From: Cephalotus follicularis
Taxonomy: Eukaryota > Streptophyta > Magnoliopsida > Oxalidales > Cephalotaceae
Length of the DNA: 64,000 bases
Direction of reading: 5' to 3'
Assembly: GCA_001972305.1 (NCBI GenBank)
Contig: BDDD01001826.1
Location: forward strand, 13,389 to 77,388
Under the pieces are notes generated by a model. The model made no database searches, was not told the origin of the DNA, and saw only the letters and a program-made list of their open reading frames with translations. Positions 44,112 to 56,729 of this stretch are shown here, piece after piece. Numbering within the stretch: position 1 is the stretch's first letter; every line of letters begins with the position of its first letter. A program made the position numbers and the translations under genes.

Positions 44112-45363
44112 GGCGCTAGACAGCTGAGAGAGGCTAAAGCTTTGGACTTGCACTTAGGTGATGGATCGAGGATACACACCACATCAATAGATGTTTTTGA
44201 GTTGCCTTTGGGAAATGGCCATCTAATTAAACTTGATCCTTGTTATTTTGTCAAGAACCTTATAGGAAACGTTGTTTCTATTTCATATTTGTATAAGATG
44301 GGCATGGAGCTCACTTTTTCTGCATATGGCTATAGACTTATACATAACAATGTTCTTTTATGTGATGGACACATTGACAATGGGATCTATGTTTTAAATA
44401 CAAATGAACAAATGGCCTTAACAATTCAACTGGAACTAGCACTAAAAGGCAAAGAGAGATATGCGATATAAACCCTTCATACATATGGCATTTTAGATTA
44501 GGTCATCCTAACAAGGCTAGACTAACATGTATGGTCATGGATGGTCTTTTAGACATCCAGGGAGTGGAGTCATTTCCTACGTGTGAGCCATGTTTAATTG
44601 GCAAGATCACCAAATCTCCCTTCTCCGGGGTAGAAGAAAAGGCAGTGGACATACTGGGACTTGTCCACACAGACGTCTACAGACCTATGTCGATCAATGC
44701 TATTAGAGGTTTTCCCTACCTCATCACCTTCACCGATGACTTGTCACGGTATGGGTATGTGTTTCTAATGAAACAGAAGTCTGAAGCCTTTGAGAGGTTC
44801 AAAAATTTCAGACTAGAAATAGAAAAGCAAATGGGTAAACCCATTAAGATCCTACGGTATAATAGAGGTGGTGAATACCTATTTGCTGAATTTCGGAGTT
44901 ATCATAGCGATAACAGAATTCTCTCTCAATGGACACCTCCTAGAACACCACAGCATATTGGTGTGTCCGAATAGAGAAATCGAACCTTGGTGAACATGGT
45001 CCAGTCCATGATGTCTTTCGCTGATCTTCCTATATCATTATTGGGTTATGCACTGCATACGGCAGTGTACATCCTAAACTGGATTCGTTCTAAATCCATC
45101 CCCTCCACTCCTTACAAGGTTTTCAGAAGGAGGAAACCTAGCCTAAACCATTTGAGAGTTTGGGGCTATCCAGCTTATGTTAGGAGGTAGGAGCCTTATA
45201 AGTTGGAGGCACGAGCGGATCGTTGCCAGTTTGTGTGATATCCTAACGAGAGCATAGGATATTACTTTTACCATACCAGCAAACGAAAGACTTTTGTTTC
45301 GCAAATAGCCAAATTCCTAGAGAAGGAATACCTGCTTGCAGGGAGTAGTGGGAGCAAGGTGGA
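44112..45363 (+). pseudogene. Integrase remnant of copia G
   Basis: It shows the zinc region end CEPCLIGKITKSPFSGVEE and the core (HTDVYRPMSINA, FTDDLSRYGYVFLMK, GKPIKILRYNRGGEYLFAEF), then SMMSFADLPISLLGYALHTA and LNHLRVWGYPAYVRR. It breaks off at element M; the remainder should lie right of M, outside the window. Fossil with a few breaks. Confidence 0.83.
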
Positions 45364-47328
45364 TGTAACACCCCCGATCGGTGGGAGTCGTCATGGGACA
45401 TATAACGTAACATAACATAACATAACAGCATATAAAATTCATCTTTATTGAAACGTGATGGTCTAAAAACATAAACTGATAACATAACTGAAACAAATCA
45501 TAATCCAAAACTTAAACATAAACTGAAACTGATAACTAAACATAGTTCTGAAAACTTAAACATAAACCAATGTCATAAACACAAACTATTATATGTTCAT
45601 AAAACAGGCCTACTACAGCCATATAATAGCATAAACATGGTGGGATCAACTCATAGAATCCATAAGGGAGTCACTCTCATCAAACATTGCCTCGATGCTC
45701 CTGATAACCTGCTGCATGGAAAACAAAACATGGTTGAGCAAACCTCAGTACGAATATAGAATGTAAAACCAGTAAACGATAATTTAAAAGCGGTAAGATT
45801 TCAAAGTTACTTCAAAACAGAAATCTTAAGCAGTAAAATAGTTTAAACATTCTTTGAAATTGCCCTCGGCAAAACGTATAAGTCATAACCATAGCTTGGA
45901 AAACATAAAACATACCTTTCACAACCACATGTTCCATAACTGAGTATCATAACATATCACATATCAGAAACACATAGTAGCAAGGGACTCGCGTCATCCA
46001 CATTGCCAATAGAATTGAAGTGTACGGCACTACACAAACAATTATATCACATAATATAAAACTAGGATCGATCCATAGGCCTCTATCACAAATCCTATCC
46101 ACGGATATCACAGAGAGACACCGTAAACAAATCACACCTTTACAGAAATTGTCATGTCCCCATGACAGGCCTACGACATGCTTATGGTACGCCCCTTAGG
46201 AGGGTACAAACTCAGTATGTCACAATTTCGAAAACATTGATTTTATCATAATCGATTTTAAAACACATAAAGGTTTTCCAAAACATATTCATAAATCGTT
46301 ATCAAACTATATCATTTCACATAACACATACTTTCATAATCGGAAAATCATCCTACTTATTTTCACAATAAAAGACAATTTCATAACATTTCATAAACAT
46401 ATCGGAACCGAAGTATAAAGCCAGAAATATTCATTTTCATAAAATATTAAACTGACTTCATTTCTAAAACATATACAAATACAGATCATACCGGAGTTCA
46501 TAAAATCGACAGAATCGTGTCACACCCCGTTTAAGAGAAAACGACATATAAGCAGTAAAGGCAATTAACACATAAATACAGCTCATGTAAAAACCATAAA
46601 ATTTAAACTTTTAACCAGCTGTCAGTTGCGGAAGCATTAAAAATCCATAAGATGTAAAACCTGTAGCGTGCATCCCATACTACACGCTACCCCAAACAAC
46701 CCAACATTGTTAATCGCCCACAAAACGGAGCGTGATCACAGTACAAGTTTAAATCCCATCATCAATNCACTCCCACTCCGGTCCCTACTCCAGGCAACCG
46801 AGCGAGGCAACAGTACAGTGAATTACCCAGCCATACTCCTGGCCCCTAGGTCAACCCTACCACTGGCCGGCGCTGGCAACCTCCGCCATGCAACTAGTGG
46901 CTCAAGCACAAACACATATCAATTCACAGAGCAAACAGTGAATCCAAGCAGTAACAGTACAGTAAACAGGACAGTAGTGATCGTTTAGATCCACAACTGG
47001 CAGGTTGTTTCCAAAATGTTTTTCAAAAGTAACAACATTGGAAATATTGCATTTTCAGTAGAAAATACTTTTAACCAGTTTCAGTGGTGGAAATCGTTTT
47101 CCAAAGATGTTTGAAAATACGATATCAATATTCATTTGTACTCAATATAGTAGTTTCAAGTTACATATGCATTTCTAAAGTAACAACACATTAGAAATCA
47201 TAATCCGAGTACAATCAGTACAAACAGGCAGTACATAGTACATATGCAATGCATACAAATGCTCAAATGCATCCTAGCAGGAATCGGGATCGTTTCGCAT
47301 CGTTTTAGGCAAACAACAGTCCAACCAG

Positions 47329-47585
47329 TCGGCTGGAATCCTTGCCAGTCGACTGTTCTGGGTCGAGCAGTATTAGTAGTCGGCTGGTTCCTTCTACCAG
47401 TCGACTGTCCATTAGGCAGTCGGCTGTTGTCCTTCAACAGTCGACTGTTACAGTACACCCATACGAGAACATTCCCAGATTACCATTTTCTGGGCAGTAC
47501 GAAGTATGAACAGTCGACTGCTTTCCATTGGCAGTCGACTGGTCTCATTGAGTAGTCGACTGTCTTCCTTTGACAGTAGGCTGCT
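47329..47585 (-). repeat. Palindrome block 2, 3' LTR of K
   Basis: About eleven CAGTCGACTG and CAGTCGGCTG sites in near-alternation, about 20 to 30 bases apart with one larger gap. Confidence 0.8.
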
Positions 47586-48399
47586 CTACGAACCAGTGGC
47601 ATGCAAATCGATCTAACTACTCCAACGGATCATGGTAAGCAGATAACTTAAGCTCAGGGATAGGGATACAACTACAGATTGTCATATCATCCATATAACA
47701 GTTCATCCAACATTCATTTCATCATGCAAGCCAATGCCATAAAAGGTTCAACATGCATGCACAATAATCACATTTGATTCTCAGTAGGCAGGCATAGCAG
47801 TTGAAAATAGTAGCAACCACAGTCTAAAATCAGTAGCTACAACTCACAAAACCAGGCATTTCGAATCATGGAACATGCAGTACGTTTAAACTCAAAATGC
47901 CATTACAACTTCCCCAAGCTTTGATTCCAAGTTAGGAATCTGTAAGTCCACCCTTTGCGTTCCAATCAGTGACGTTCTGAGCTCCCCAGAAGCTCCAACT
48001 CCAAGCCCAGCAGCTCCAAGAACAGCCCAACAGCTCCAACTCGAGCTCCAAGCTTCAATAATGGTAAAAAACACTCCTTTTCCCTCTTTTCTTTGTGTCT
48101 TTCTATACTATTTTCTCTGGTTCTCTAACTTTTCAGTACTAGTACGAGAGAGGTGAGTGAAGACGTTTTTATGCAGAGTCTTTTCTCCCTTTCTCCCTTC
48201 ACATGGCACCAAAACCACATTCCCTCATTCACATGCATGCACACACTCACAGGTCTGATTTCTCTGCCCCATGAAGTTTTACATGATGCACAGGTGTCCT
48301 CGCCTTCCATCCTTTCGGCTGCATGAAGCACAAATGGCCTCCACTTCCAATGTCAGTTGTAACATGTGATTTCTGTCACATGCAACAAACAGAGCATGA

Positions 48400-48556
48400 T
48401 CCAGTCGGCTGCCTTTCCTTGGCAGTCGGCTGTTCGCCTGGTAGTCTGTTGCCAAGTGTCACGACAGTTGGCCAGTCGACTGGTTCATCCCACCAGTCGA
48501 CTGCCTCCACACGCAGTCAGCCAGTCGACTGGTCTCCCATACCAGTCGACTGCCTC
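48400..48556 (-). repeat. Palindrome block 1, 3' LTR of K
   Basis: About seven CAGTCGACTG-type sites 170 to 330 bases from the LTR start. Confidence 0.8.
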
Positions 48557-48727
48557 CAGTGTACATACCAAGTAATCACACTTCCAAGTGTAAAATTGAT
48601 TAAAAACAACATTATCATAGTTTGGGAAACATCATCAAATTCGGAAAAATCCATCACTTTATTAATTTCACAAATAAAATACATTTACATCGTGAAATTA
48701 CAATACACGAAAATTATGGTCGTTACA

Positions 48728-48738
48728 TCCACCCCTCC
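48728..48738 (-). promoter_or_regulatory. Polypurine tract of K
   Basis: On the minus strand GGAGGGGTGGA lies directly before the LTR start TGTAACGACC. It follows the typical ACGAAATTC tail. Confidence 0.8.
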
Positions 48739-48773
48739 TTCAAAAGAATTTCGTCCTCGAAATTCAAAACAAT

Positions 48774-49607
48774 CTAGAACAAGTGCGGGTAGCGTTCTCG
48801 GATATCCTCCTCACGCTCCCAAGTTGCTTCATCAGGTCGGTGGAACTGCCACTGAACCTTGACCATGGAGATGGTTCGGTTCCTCCAAATCTGCGTCTTC
48901 CGATCAAGAATCCGCACAGGCAATTCCTCACAGGATAGATCATCTCGAGGGTGGAAAGCAGTACTCAGGTTCAGCTTCGTCTTGAAAGCTGTCTGAAATC
49001 TCTTCCAGAAGTTGGAAGTGAATATGGCATCCCTATCACATACGATGCTGACTAGAACACCGTGTAGCCTCACTATCTCCTTTACATACAAACGAGCTAG
49101 CTTGCTCGCAGAATCAGTAACATGTGTAGGTAGAAAGTGTGCTGATTTAGTGAGTCTGTCCATGACAACCCATACGGCGTTGTGACAGTTCAGAGTCAAA
49201 GGAAAACCCAAAACAAAATCCATCGTAACATGTTCCTACTTCCACTCTGGAATTGGCAAAGGTTGTAGCAAACCTGCCGGTCTCTGGTGTTCAGCCTTAA
49301 CTGTCTGGCAAGTCAAATACTTTGCCACATACTCGGCGTTCTCCCGCTTCATGCCAGGCCACCAGTAACACTTCTTCGTGTCTTGATACATTTTAGTGCT
49401 ACCGGGATGAATACTGTACAGAGATTTTTGAGCCCCGCGGAGTAACTCATCCTTCAGTCTTGGTTCGTTCGGAAGACACACACGTCCCCGATATCTCAGG
49501 ATACCATCAGCATGCACTCGGAAATCGGACTCTGAATCCAAATTCTCTCGAATCCGTTGCAACTCCGGATCATGTGGTTGTGCATCCCTGATGTGGTCTA
49601 GTAACAC
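48774..49607 (-). pseudogene. Integrase and chromodomain remnant of K
   Basis: The zinc end (HPGSTKMYQDTKKCYWWPGM, CLTCQTVKAEHQRP) is at about 49270-49420. The core start (MDFVLGFPLTL, VMDRLTKSAHFLPTHV, SIVCDRDAIFTSNFW) follows, and the chromodomain end (VKVQWQFHRPDEATWEREED then ERYPHLF) is near 48774. Fossil. Confidence 0.85.
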
Positions 49608-52600
49608 ATGTCACACCCGTTCCCTACAACAACCGATATCCTACCGAGAACGGATATGACGTTCCATATGACAACTTCTGTTCGGAAGTCGCCATATGTT
49701 TATATAACTTAAAAAAAAACCACTTCAAGGCTTTCCAAAACCATTCATAAAATTTGACTTTTCCAAAACTTCGAAAATTTTTCTAACTCTTAAATTTTTA
49801 CGAAAATCGGGCATGTAGTATCCGTTTATCGGACTATGCCCCTGTAAATAAAAACACAGTTTATATTCATACTCCCGAAGGAGGAATCGACAGTTTATAA
49901 TCGGGCTCAGCCCTCAGCAAACCACAATTTAAAGCAGTAAACATTGGTTGGGCTCAGCCTCAACCATTTCAACAAGCAATAAAAGTAAATCTATAGGGCT
50001 CGGCCCTTTCAAAAGCAAAACTATAAAGGAAAATGTTTATATGAAAACATAAGTAAATGCGTAATTTAATTGCTGATGTAGTATGATATGCATGTGTTAA
50101 AATCTTGGTAGCATGCCCTGCCTCCGTGGTCAATCATCAACAGCAACAAACTAGCAATCACTTACCATCTTGCCTTTATCTGGAAGGAAAAGAAAAGAGA
50201 GGGGGTTAGTCCAAATGACTAAGTAAGTCCACTGAACGAATATCAAAGTCAAGACAGAAATCAAATACATGAGAGTCAACAACAAATCCAAGTATCTGAA
50301 TATCAACTCAAGATACGATCATAAATCAAATATCAAACATCAAGAATGTAGTATGTGCCCAAATAATCATAAACAACAAAAATATAAGGGGATGTTGGTA
50401 CCAATCCTGTCACTGTCTCATATCCCCGCCAAATCACATGGCGTCATATCATATCCGCTACAGCAATAATGTAGGCCAATAGGCTACAGGATGTGATCAT
50501 CATCCATCATACACCGGTGCAGAGTGCCTATGGTAAGCATAACATCCAAACCACGCACGAGGGGTCGGCATATACCGCACCGACCCTAGCCCTTGCCGAG
50601 AAAACCCGCACGCACACTCAACCTCATCCGAGGGACCCGCGTACGATATATATCAACAACCAAACACAGTCCAATAGGAGGGTAATGGAGCAGCTCTGCT
50701 GCACTCACACTCAGCATACTATCATAGACAATAGTATGCCGCAGATCCAGGTATGGAACACGGGGGCAGTTTCCACATAACACCCCATCATAGACCAATG
50801 GGCCTGCTAACTAGAGTTGAGCGTCAAACATATACCACTCCTTGGACCGGTAATACATATCATATGCATAATCCCGGTACCCAGCATCAGAGCAAAACAT
50901 AGTAAAATAATATAACAAGTCACAAAGTCACAAGTGTGAGAAGGTGACCAAGTCACCCAGAACATCGAGCTTACCACTGCTCGAAAATCATATCACAATC
51001 CAAAGAATATAGCAACAAAAGACAAACGGAATACAATCTCGGCCAATATCATATATCACAAGAACACAGGGCACATATGCAAACAACAAGACTCTCATCT
51101 GATGAATAGAGAAAAGGAACATCCCATTCACAACGAAAATGTACAAAGGCACACAGCCACAATGCAACAATTTCCAACACAAGATTCGAATTACTCAACG
51201 GTACCAACAATAAAGTTCAATTATATCGACACAGAGATGGAAAGAATATAATAGCAATAGCAACAAAACAAAATACATCTCCGTAGGAGCCAAATCGATA
51301 CACGACAGCAACAGAAACATATATGTCCACAAGAGCCATGTAGATACAACAGCAAATGATTGGATGGACATACAATTACAACTAATTCATAGCAATATAG
51401 GGTTCAGTCAAGAATGCCCAATAAAGGATTCCGAATATACGATGATGGAAACCAATCACAAGGGCTATCAAAAAGCTTAGGAATCGTAAATACAGGATAT
51501 CAACAATCATATGAATCAACAAGCTATGGCGTTTAAAAATCACAGCAGTGGCAATATCCAGCATCAAGGAATACCAACAACAAATGAGATAAAGTAAGAA
51601 AGGAGATGTTCTACTCACTGTTTTACTACATATCTATCACCGGATTACTAGAATAGTTTGTCCCAGACTAGCCCCTCAATCTTTGGAATTAGATATAGAA
51701 TCGCCGTCTACAAAGTCATTGAATTAATGTCTCATTAATACCACTTTCTATGTCTAATCACGTAGGATGTATACAATACATGTGTGAGATGCCATACGCA
51801 TCAAAATGCCATTACATAATGACTCATTAACCACATTTCTATACTTCAATTAACCTCTCTATTTCTTAGGAGGATTCCAACTTCTAACACCCGTGCAACT
51901 CTCATTTTCACTAATTATTACCCATTTCAAGACATCCACTATTATTAACTATCACTACGCCACTTACACGCACATGTAGGAATTATGCAATTCCTCCAAC
52001 ATATATATATATCAAAAGACCGTTTAACTGATTTTCTCCTCCCAGTTTCGCTTACATTCATTTCTCATAATTACATTCTTATCCATCTTACTGATCACCA
52101 TTTGCTAGTAATATCTCATAATCTATTCTTTACTCTTATCAATGCTTCCACCACCATAACCTACCATTAAAATAGGCATTACATTTCTAAGTTTATTTGC
52201 TTTATTGGCCGGCATCATAAGATTAATTGATTTAACTGATTTTGTCCCTTAAAGTTCAATGAGGCTCAAACTTACTTCTTCTTGAATTCCAATTTAAAAA
52301 TTTACTCAATTTACTACTAAAGTTTAGAGATAACAGCTTTTACTCAAGTCTAATGCATCACAATACTTGATTAAATCAATATAAACTACGAAATTACTAT
52401 AGGAGAGGAAATTCACCTCGTTGGATGCATAATCTGATCGTAGCAAAATGTCGTCGGATCTCCGCTGATGTCCGGCCACCTTCCCAGAGGCCGCTATAAC
52501 ACTGTTTTGCAGGTACACCATGAATTGGCCAGCTTCAAAGTTCAAAAAGACCATCAATGGCTGCGCTGAAGGTTCACTAAGCTTCTGCCCCTCCACTGCC

Positions 52601-52877
52601 AGCCTATCAAACGGCCAAACTACACTCAAATGCCGAAGAACCGCCGTGACTTGGCGCCAAACGTGGCATCATAGGCGGCAGGGGAGCTGCGGCAGTGGCC
52701 GCTCGGCGCATGGATAGAAGAAAAGATAAGGGAGAAGAAAGAGAAAGAAGAAATGGAAAGATTACCTAGCAGTGGAGCTCGTCGTTTCCTCTTGGCATCG
52801 ATCTCCGATCGCCGGCGCTTCGGTTTGCAGGCGTCTCTCTCTATCTCTCCCGCCCACTCTCTGCTCTCTCTCTATTC

Positions 52878-52968
52878 TCTCTCTCTCACGGGCGCCTAGC
52901 ACCCGTTTCTTTCTTTTAATTTTTGGCCAGGCGCGTCTAGCGCCTTCTAGACACGCCCGGCACCTTTT
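52878..52968 (-). repeat. GC-rich cluster of CTAG/TCTAGA half palindromes near the start of L
   Basis: GGGCGCCTAGCACCC, GGCGCGTCTAGCGCC and TTCTAGACACGCC occur within 90 bases, about 120 to 210 bases from the LTR start. This is where block 1 lies in the other LTRs. It may be a third palindrome class, but there are few copies. Confidence 0.35.
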
Positions 52969-53068
52969 TTTTTTAAAATAACATAATTATTATATATAAT
53001 AATAGTAATTACTGAAATGCCATTCACCAATTTGCACGCTCATGTGTTTTGCAAATCAGCCCCGTAAA

Positions 53069-53087
53069 TGTGACACGGGGTGTCACA
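53069..53087 (-). repeat. Terminal hairpin at the start of LTR L
   Basis: Arms TGTGACAC (53069-53076) and GTGTCACA (53080-53087) with three G between form a perfect inverted repeat right at the LTR edge. Confidence 0.85.
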
Positions 53088-53094
53088 ACACAGG

Positions 53095-54588
53095 CTATAC
53101 TCGCATATCGGCCAGAAAGATCCCCGGTGACTGATTAAATGGAGACAACTCTTGGAAGTCTTCTAACATCTTCCACTGCGACACCATCGTACTGGCAATC
53201 ATAGCCTTGCGGCTCAAGGCATCAGCGACCACATTCGCTTTCCCCGGGTGGTACTGAACACTGCAATCATAATCATTAAAGAATTCAACCCACCTGCGCT
53301 GTCTCATGTTCAGTGTATCCTGACAAAATAGGTACCTCAAACTCTTGTGATCGGTAAAGATCTCAAATTGCGCCCCATAAAGATAGTGCCTCCACTTCTG
53401 AAGGGCGAAGACAATAGCCGCAAGCTCAAGGTCATGAGTCGGGTAGTTTTCTTCATACGGTTTCAGCTTCCTAGAAGTATAAGCAATCACCTTTCCTCGC
53501 TGCATCAACACGTAGCCCAAGCCTTTACCCGATGCATCACTATAGACTGCAAATCCCTCGTTACCCTCAGGTAATGCCAAGATAGGAGCGGAAACCAACC
53601 GATCCTTCAGTTCACGAAAACTAGCCTCACAGTCTTCGTCCCAGACAAAAGGAGTTTTCTTCTGGGTCAGTCGAGTCAAGGGTTCGGCTATCCTTGAAAA
53701 ATTCTGGATAAACCTCCTGTAATACCCCGCCAAACCAAGGAAACTGCACACCTCCGTCACATTCTTTGGTTGCGGCCAGTCCCGTACCACTTCAGTCTTT
53801 GACGGATCCACCGTCAAGCCTTCTCCAGATACTATGTGACCGAGAAAGATCACATGGTCAAGCCAAAATTCACACTTGCCGAACTTGGCGTACAATCGAT
53901 GCTCTCTAAGAACATGCAATACTAGTCTCAGATGATGAGCGTGCTCCTCCTCGCTCCTCGAATATACCAGTATGTCATCAATAAACACTACAACAAACTG
54001 GTCCAGGTATTGTCGGAATACGTCATTCGTCAATGACATAAAAGCTGTCGGTGCATTGGTAACACCAAACGGCATCACCAGGAACTCGTAATGACCAGAC
54101 CGTGTCCGGAAGGCAGTCTTCTCAATGTCTCCTTCCCTTACTCGCAGTTGGTGATAACCTGACCTCAAGTCGAGCTTGGAAAACACCCTTGATCCTTGCA
54201 ACTAATTAAACAACTCCTCAATGTGGGATAAAGGATACTTGTTCTTGATAGTTGCCTTGTTCAACATTCGGTAGTCGATACAGAGCCTCATCGACCCATC
54301 CTTCTTCTTGACAAACAGTACAGGTGCTCCCCACGGGAAAACACTAGGTCGAATAAAACCCTTATCGATCAGATCTTGCAACTGCAATTTCAGTTCCCTC
54401 AACTCTGCAGGAGCCATTCTATACGGTGCTTTAGAAATAGGAGCTGTACCTAGTATAAGATCGATAACAAACTCCATATTTCTCCTTGGTGGTAAAGACC
54501 CCAAGTCATCAGGAAATACATCTGGAAATTTGCACACAACTGGAATTTCCTCCAAACTCAAGCCTTTCTCTTTCCTTCGATCAATCAC
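53095..54588 (-). pseudogene. Reverse transcriptase and RNase H of K
   Basis: RT blocks: [57 protein letters not shown] and the catalytic [18 protein letters not shown] (about 53930-53990). RNase [51 protein letters not shown]. The run from 53095 to 54201 is open for 368 residues. Belongs to a broken element. Confidence 0.9.
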
Positions 54589-54633
54589 ATAGGCCAGATA
54601 TCCCTCGCATCCCTTCTCTAGGTACCTCGCTGC

Positions 54634-55224
54634 TCAAATAAAAGATAAGATCGGTGTCGAGAACCCCTTGTCTCCCTTGAACTGAAAAGTCATTCCATCG
54701 GGCAGACAAGAATCCACAGTCTTATTGTAACAATCCGTGCGAGCACGGTGTGCCGATAGCCAATCCATCCCCAATATAACATCGAAATCACGGATAGGCA
54801 GCACAATCAAATCTGCATATAAAGGAATGCCTGCCATAGACATCTCACAACTCCTATATACCGAATCAGTATACATGGAAGTCCCAGTCGGTGTACTCAC
54901 ATCAAGGATGTATGACATGCAATCAGGGGTAACATCTAAACAAGATGCAAAACGTGCAGATATAAAGGAATGTGATGCTCCAGAATCCATCAGTACTCTA
55001 GTAGAATAACCATATATGTACAGAGTACCTCCAACAACAGAAGTTGACTCTGGAACCTCTGTCTGAGCAAGTACAAAAATTCTACCTTTTGTGATGCCCT
55101 TGCCGGTATCCCTCCTCTGTGACGGTCCCGCCGCCGCACTGCTACTACTCCCTGGCCCAGTAGGCGCTGTAGCAGGACTCTTTGGGCAGTCCTTCACTGA
55201 ATGACCAGGTGCCCCGCACCTCAA
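54634..55224 (-). pseudogene. Zinc knuckle end and protease of K
   Basis: MRCGAPGHSVKDCPK is the end of a knuckle. A Ser/Ala linker and GKGITKGRIFVLAQ follow, then the aspartic protease block VLMDSGASHSFISARFA and ADLIVLPIRDFDVILGMDWL. The protease would cut the polyprotein. Frame is open for 196 residues within a broken element. Confidence 0.87.
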
Positions 55225-56233
55225 GCACCAACCATTAAATCTCCAGCAATCCTTTTGTTGATGGCCGGTACGACCATAGTAATAGCATCCTCCAGATCTA
55301 GCATTACTCCCTTAACTAGGAGTACCCTGTGAAGCTGCCTGTTGACACTTGTTCTTCGACGACTTCGTCAGAGAACCCCTATCTTGCCACTTTGACGACG
55401 CCGGTCGGGACTGTGTAGGACTCTGTTTACTCTCGTTTTCACGAGCTCTCTCAGCCCGGTCCTCGCTGGATATCGTCTCCAACATTCTTGCCTTCTGAGC
55501 AACTTCCACAAAAGTCCTCAGCTCCATAGCTCTAATCCTCGACCGAAGATCCAGTCACAAACCCCTCAGAAATCTCCGAATCTTCTTTTCTTCGTCAGCT
55601 ACCAGATAAGGTGAATGTCTGGCTAGCTCCATAAACCTGGCCTGGTACTCGGCCACAGTCATCTCCCCTTGACGCAGCTCCAAGAGCTCCGTCTCTCGCC
55701 ATTCTTGCTCAATACATGGAACATAAGTCTCCAGGAACTCTGTCTGGAATCTGTCCCAAGTGCCGTCCAGCCTCTGTGATTCCCATTTTGCCTTAACCAT
55801 TTCCCACCAATGAGTTGCCTCACCCCATAGGCGGTACACAGCAAGCTTCAGTTTCTGAGCGTCAGTACAGTCCATCACCTCAAAGATCTTTTCCAAGTCT
55901 TGCAGCCATCTCTCAGCAACAATAGCATCAAGCTCTCCCTTGAAGCTGGGTGGATTCAGCCCCATGAACTTCTCAATATCTCTGCCAAACTGGTTACCAT
56001 CCTCTCCCGGACAGTGGTCGAGCGCCCTATGCTGCGGTCGAGCTTGCGTAGTACTGGCGCATCTCCTCCGCATTAGCCCTGTTAAAGGCCATCTGCTGCT
56101 GAAAATAGTCCGTAATCTGAGCCATCGAATCTTTGTCATCTTGGGGAATATTCATCCCTTGCGGAACATTAGTTTCTTCAGGGGCATTAGCTCCAACAGC
56201 CCTAGCCCTAGCGCGTGTTCTTCTACGGTCCAT
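55225..56233 (-). pseudogene. Gag remnant of K
   Basis: From MDRRRTRARARAVGANAPEE at 56233 it shows the gag domain (RWLQDLEKIFEVMDCTDAQ, WWEMVKAKWESQR, RQGEMTVAEYQARFMELARH) and a Gln/Ser-rich linker. Closely related to F and B. Fossil with a few breaks. Confidence 0.86.
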
Positions 56234-56329
56234 TGTTCCTATAAGAAGGTTGACGGTCAGTCACGACTTTAGGAAAAACAATTCATCAAATGCCAAGGAA
56301 AGCATCCTAGCTAAGCATATATGGAATAT

Positions 56330-56341
56330 GCTCTGATACCA
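56330..56341 (-). promoter_or_regulatory. Primer binding site of K
   Basis: GCTCTGATACCA is the reverse of TGGTATCAGAGC, four bases before the 5' LTR edge at 56346. Confidence 0.9.
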
Positions 56342-56729
56342 CTCTTGTCACACCCAGTTTAAGAGAAAAAGACATATAAGCAGTAAAGGCAATTCACACA
56401 TAAATACAGCTCATGTAAAAACCATAAAATTTAAACTTTTAACCAGCTGTCAGTTACGGAAGATTGAAAAATCCATAAGCTGTAAAACCCGTAGCGTGCA
56501 TCCCATACTACAAGCTACCCCAAACAACCCAACATTGTTAATCGCCCACAAAACGGAGCGTGATCACAGTACAAGTTTAAATCCCATCATAAATTAAATT
56601 CATAAGAACGGTACATCAGAACTCCTTTAACAACTTAGTTTATTACAGAACATGAGAATGAGTAAAACTGAGAACAATACAATAACTTGTTATTCGGCCA
56701 TGCTAGTCCTACAGGTCCACTGCATCAAT

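Larger units (their letters stand above)
11649..45363 (+). mobile_element. Element G: old Ty1/copia element that hosts most other insertions
   Basis: Its parts are scattered between insertions: 5' LTR remains (11649-12702 and 18117-18499), primer site 18502-18513, leader (18514-19167 and 40547-41253), gag (41254-41594 and 43451-44101) and integrase (44112-45363). E, C, I and M are inserted in it. Removing E joins 19167 to 40547 and gives the same leader text as E has across 22100-22150. The RT, RNase H and 3' LTR of G must lie right of the window, beyond M. It is the oldest layer, and its coding parts are broken several times. Confidence 0.82.
46518..48727 (-). repeat. 3' LTR of K (contains one N)
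   Basis: Matches 56346-58855. At the N (about 46767) roughly 300 bp present in the 5' LTR (about 56590-56885) are not present, which points to an assembly join. Palindrome blocks are at 48400-48556 and 47329-47585. Confidence 0.9.
49609..53087 (-). repeat. Solo LTR L, 3.5 kb, inside K
   Basis: 3479 bp, flanked by ACACA (49604-49608 and 53088-53092). On the minus strand it starts TGTGACACCCCGTG and ends CGGGTGTGACA. I see no internal region, primer site or coding domain. The LTR start is a hairpin (53069-53087). A partial relative of the conserved motif (GGGGGTTAGTCC, then CTAAGTAAGT) is near 50200-50230, and an AT run at 52001-52012. Orientation is inferred from the end similarity to the other LTRs. 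Confidence 0.82.

Noticed and set aside
50269-50780. Frames of 66 and 95 residues in L as a gene
   Set aside because: Low complexity, no domain, no codon pattern, and the frames overlap other frames of like length in LTR sequence.
49609-53087. L as a DNA transposon with terminal inverted repeats
   Set aside because: The ends are similar only over about ten bases, are TG...CA, match other LTR ends here, and have a 5 bp target duplication. A solo LTR fits better.
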